This document shows, one piece after another, positions 6,039-6,136 of a stretch of DNA of 6,136 nt; position 1 is the stretch's first letter; each line of letters opens with the position of its first letter. A program made the position numbers and the translations under genes. Below the pieces are notes generated by a model. It saw only the letters and a list, made by a program, of their open reading frames with translations. It had not been told where the DNA came from and searched no databases. Origin of the DNA: an uncultured Bacteroides sp. GTDB lineage: Bacteria; Bacteroidota; Bacteroidia; Bacteroidales; Bacteroidaceae. The stretch is taken from contig NZ_CAJTSC010000087.1 in NCBI RefSeq assembly GCF_910578895.1, positions 518-6,653 of the forward strand, read 5' to 3'.

Positions 6039-6136
6039 GTTCCCACTTAATTGGGAACGTGTTCCCTGCATGTTGGGAACATATTCCCAATCAGGTGGGA
6101 ACGCGTTCCCGGCAAGCTGGGAATAAAGTTCCACCT
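6039..6136. repeat. 22-bp-period array of TTCCC/GGGAA dyads
   Basis: Four units of exactly 22 bp occur head to tail at 6039, 6061, 6083 and 6105. Each has the form [G/A]TTCCC-N8-GGGAA[C/T]-N2, and the last spacer base is always T (TGGGAA). A degraded fifth start (AGTTCCACCT, 6127-6136) is cut by the window end. The eight-base centres all differ (ACTTAATT, TGCATGTT, AATCAGGT, GGCAAGCT), so only the dyad arms are conserved. Between units the arms form tight palindromes such as GGGAACGCGTTCCC (6097-6110, perfect) and GGGAACGTGTTCCC (6053-6066). An out-of-phase TTCCC at 6027-6031 precedes the array. The 22-bp period puts successive sites on nearly the same DNA face, which would suit cooperative protein binding; as RNA it could form several hairpins. 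No function is known to me. Confidence 0.85.

Noticed and set aside
6039..6136. CRISPR array
   Set aside because: Conserved parts are only 5-6 bp arms, the period is 22 bp, and variable centres are eight bases. This is far from CRISPR repeat and spacer sizes, and no cas gene is seen.

Overview
The window looks like chromosome of a Bacteroidales bacterium, most likely Bacteroides or a close relative. Three things point there. Two neighbouring genes encode fimbrillin-like lipoproteins. The promoter ahead of the plus-strand operon is an exact match to the Bacteroides -33/-7 pattern (TTTG, 20-nt spacer, TAnnTTTG). The starts have A-rich leaders with no Shine-Dalgarno motif. Genus and strain cannot be fixed from this sequence alone.

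Layout: (1) 10-83, a tRNA-Ala with anticodon GGC, followed by a strong intrinsic terminator at 107-146. (2) 147-608, an AT-rich stretch with no convincing gene and one small inverted repeat. (3) 609-2350 on the minus strand, two consecutive fimbrillin-like lipoprotein genes (upstream 293 aa, downstream 277 aa), probably co-transcribed leftwards. (4) 2351-2671, a divergent intergenic region with a textbook Bacteroides promoter firing rightwards and an imperfect 19-nt dyad of unknown role. (5) 2672-5875 on the plus strand, a two-gene operon. The first gene encodes a 699-aa lipoprotein with a zinc-protease signature (HEFGHNLGYVH) followed by a predicted six-bladed beta-propeller. The second, 30 bp downstream, encodes a 357-aa secreted, probably lipid-anchored protein that is essentially a second version of that propeller. 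(6) 5876-6136, non-coding DNA with two hairpins and, at the right edge, a striking 22-bp-period array of TTCCC...TGGGAA dyads that runs to, and perhaps past, the window end.

All four proteins are predicted to be exported, and three have clear lipoboxes. Several have acidic residues just after the lipidated cysteine, as in the surface-export signal of Bacteroidota lipoproteins. The locus therefore reads as a cell-surface module: a candidate pilus or adhesin pair divergent from a candidate surface metalloprotease with a propeller partner. No experimental role is visible from sequence, and a functional link between the two divergent operons is only an inference from proximity. The best candidates for something undescribed are the protease-propeller/propeller pair and the terminal repeat array.
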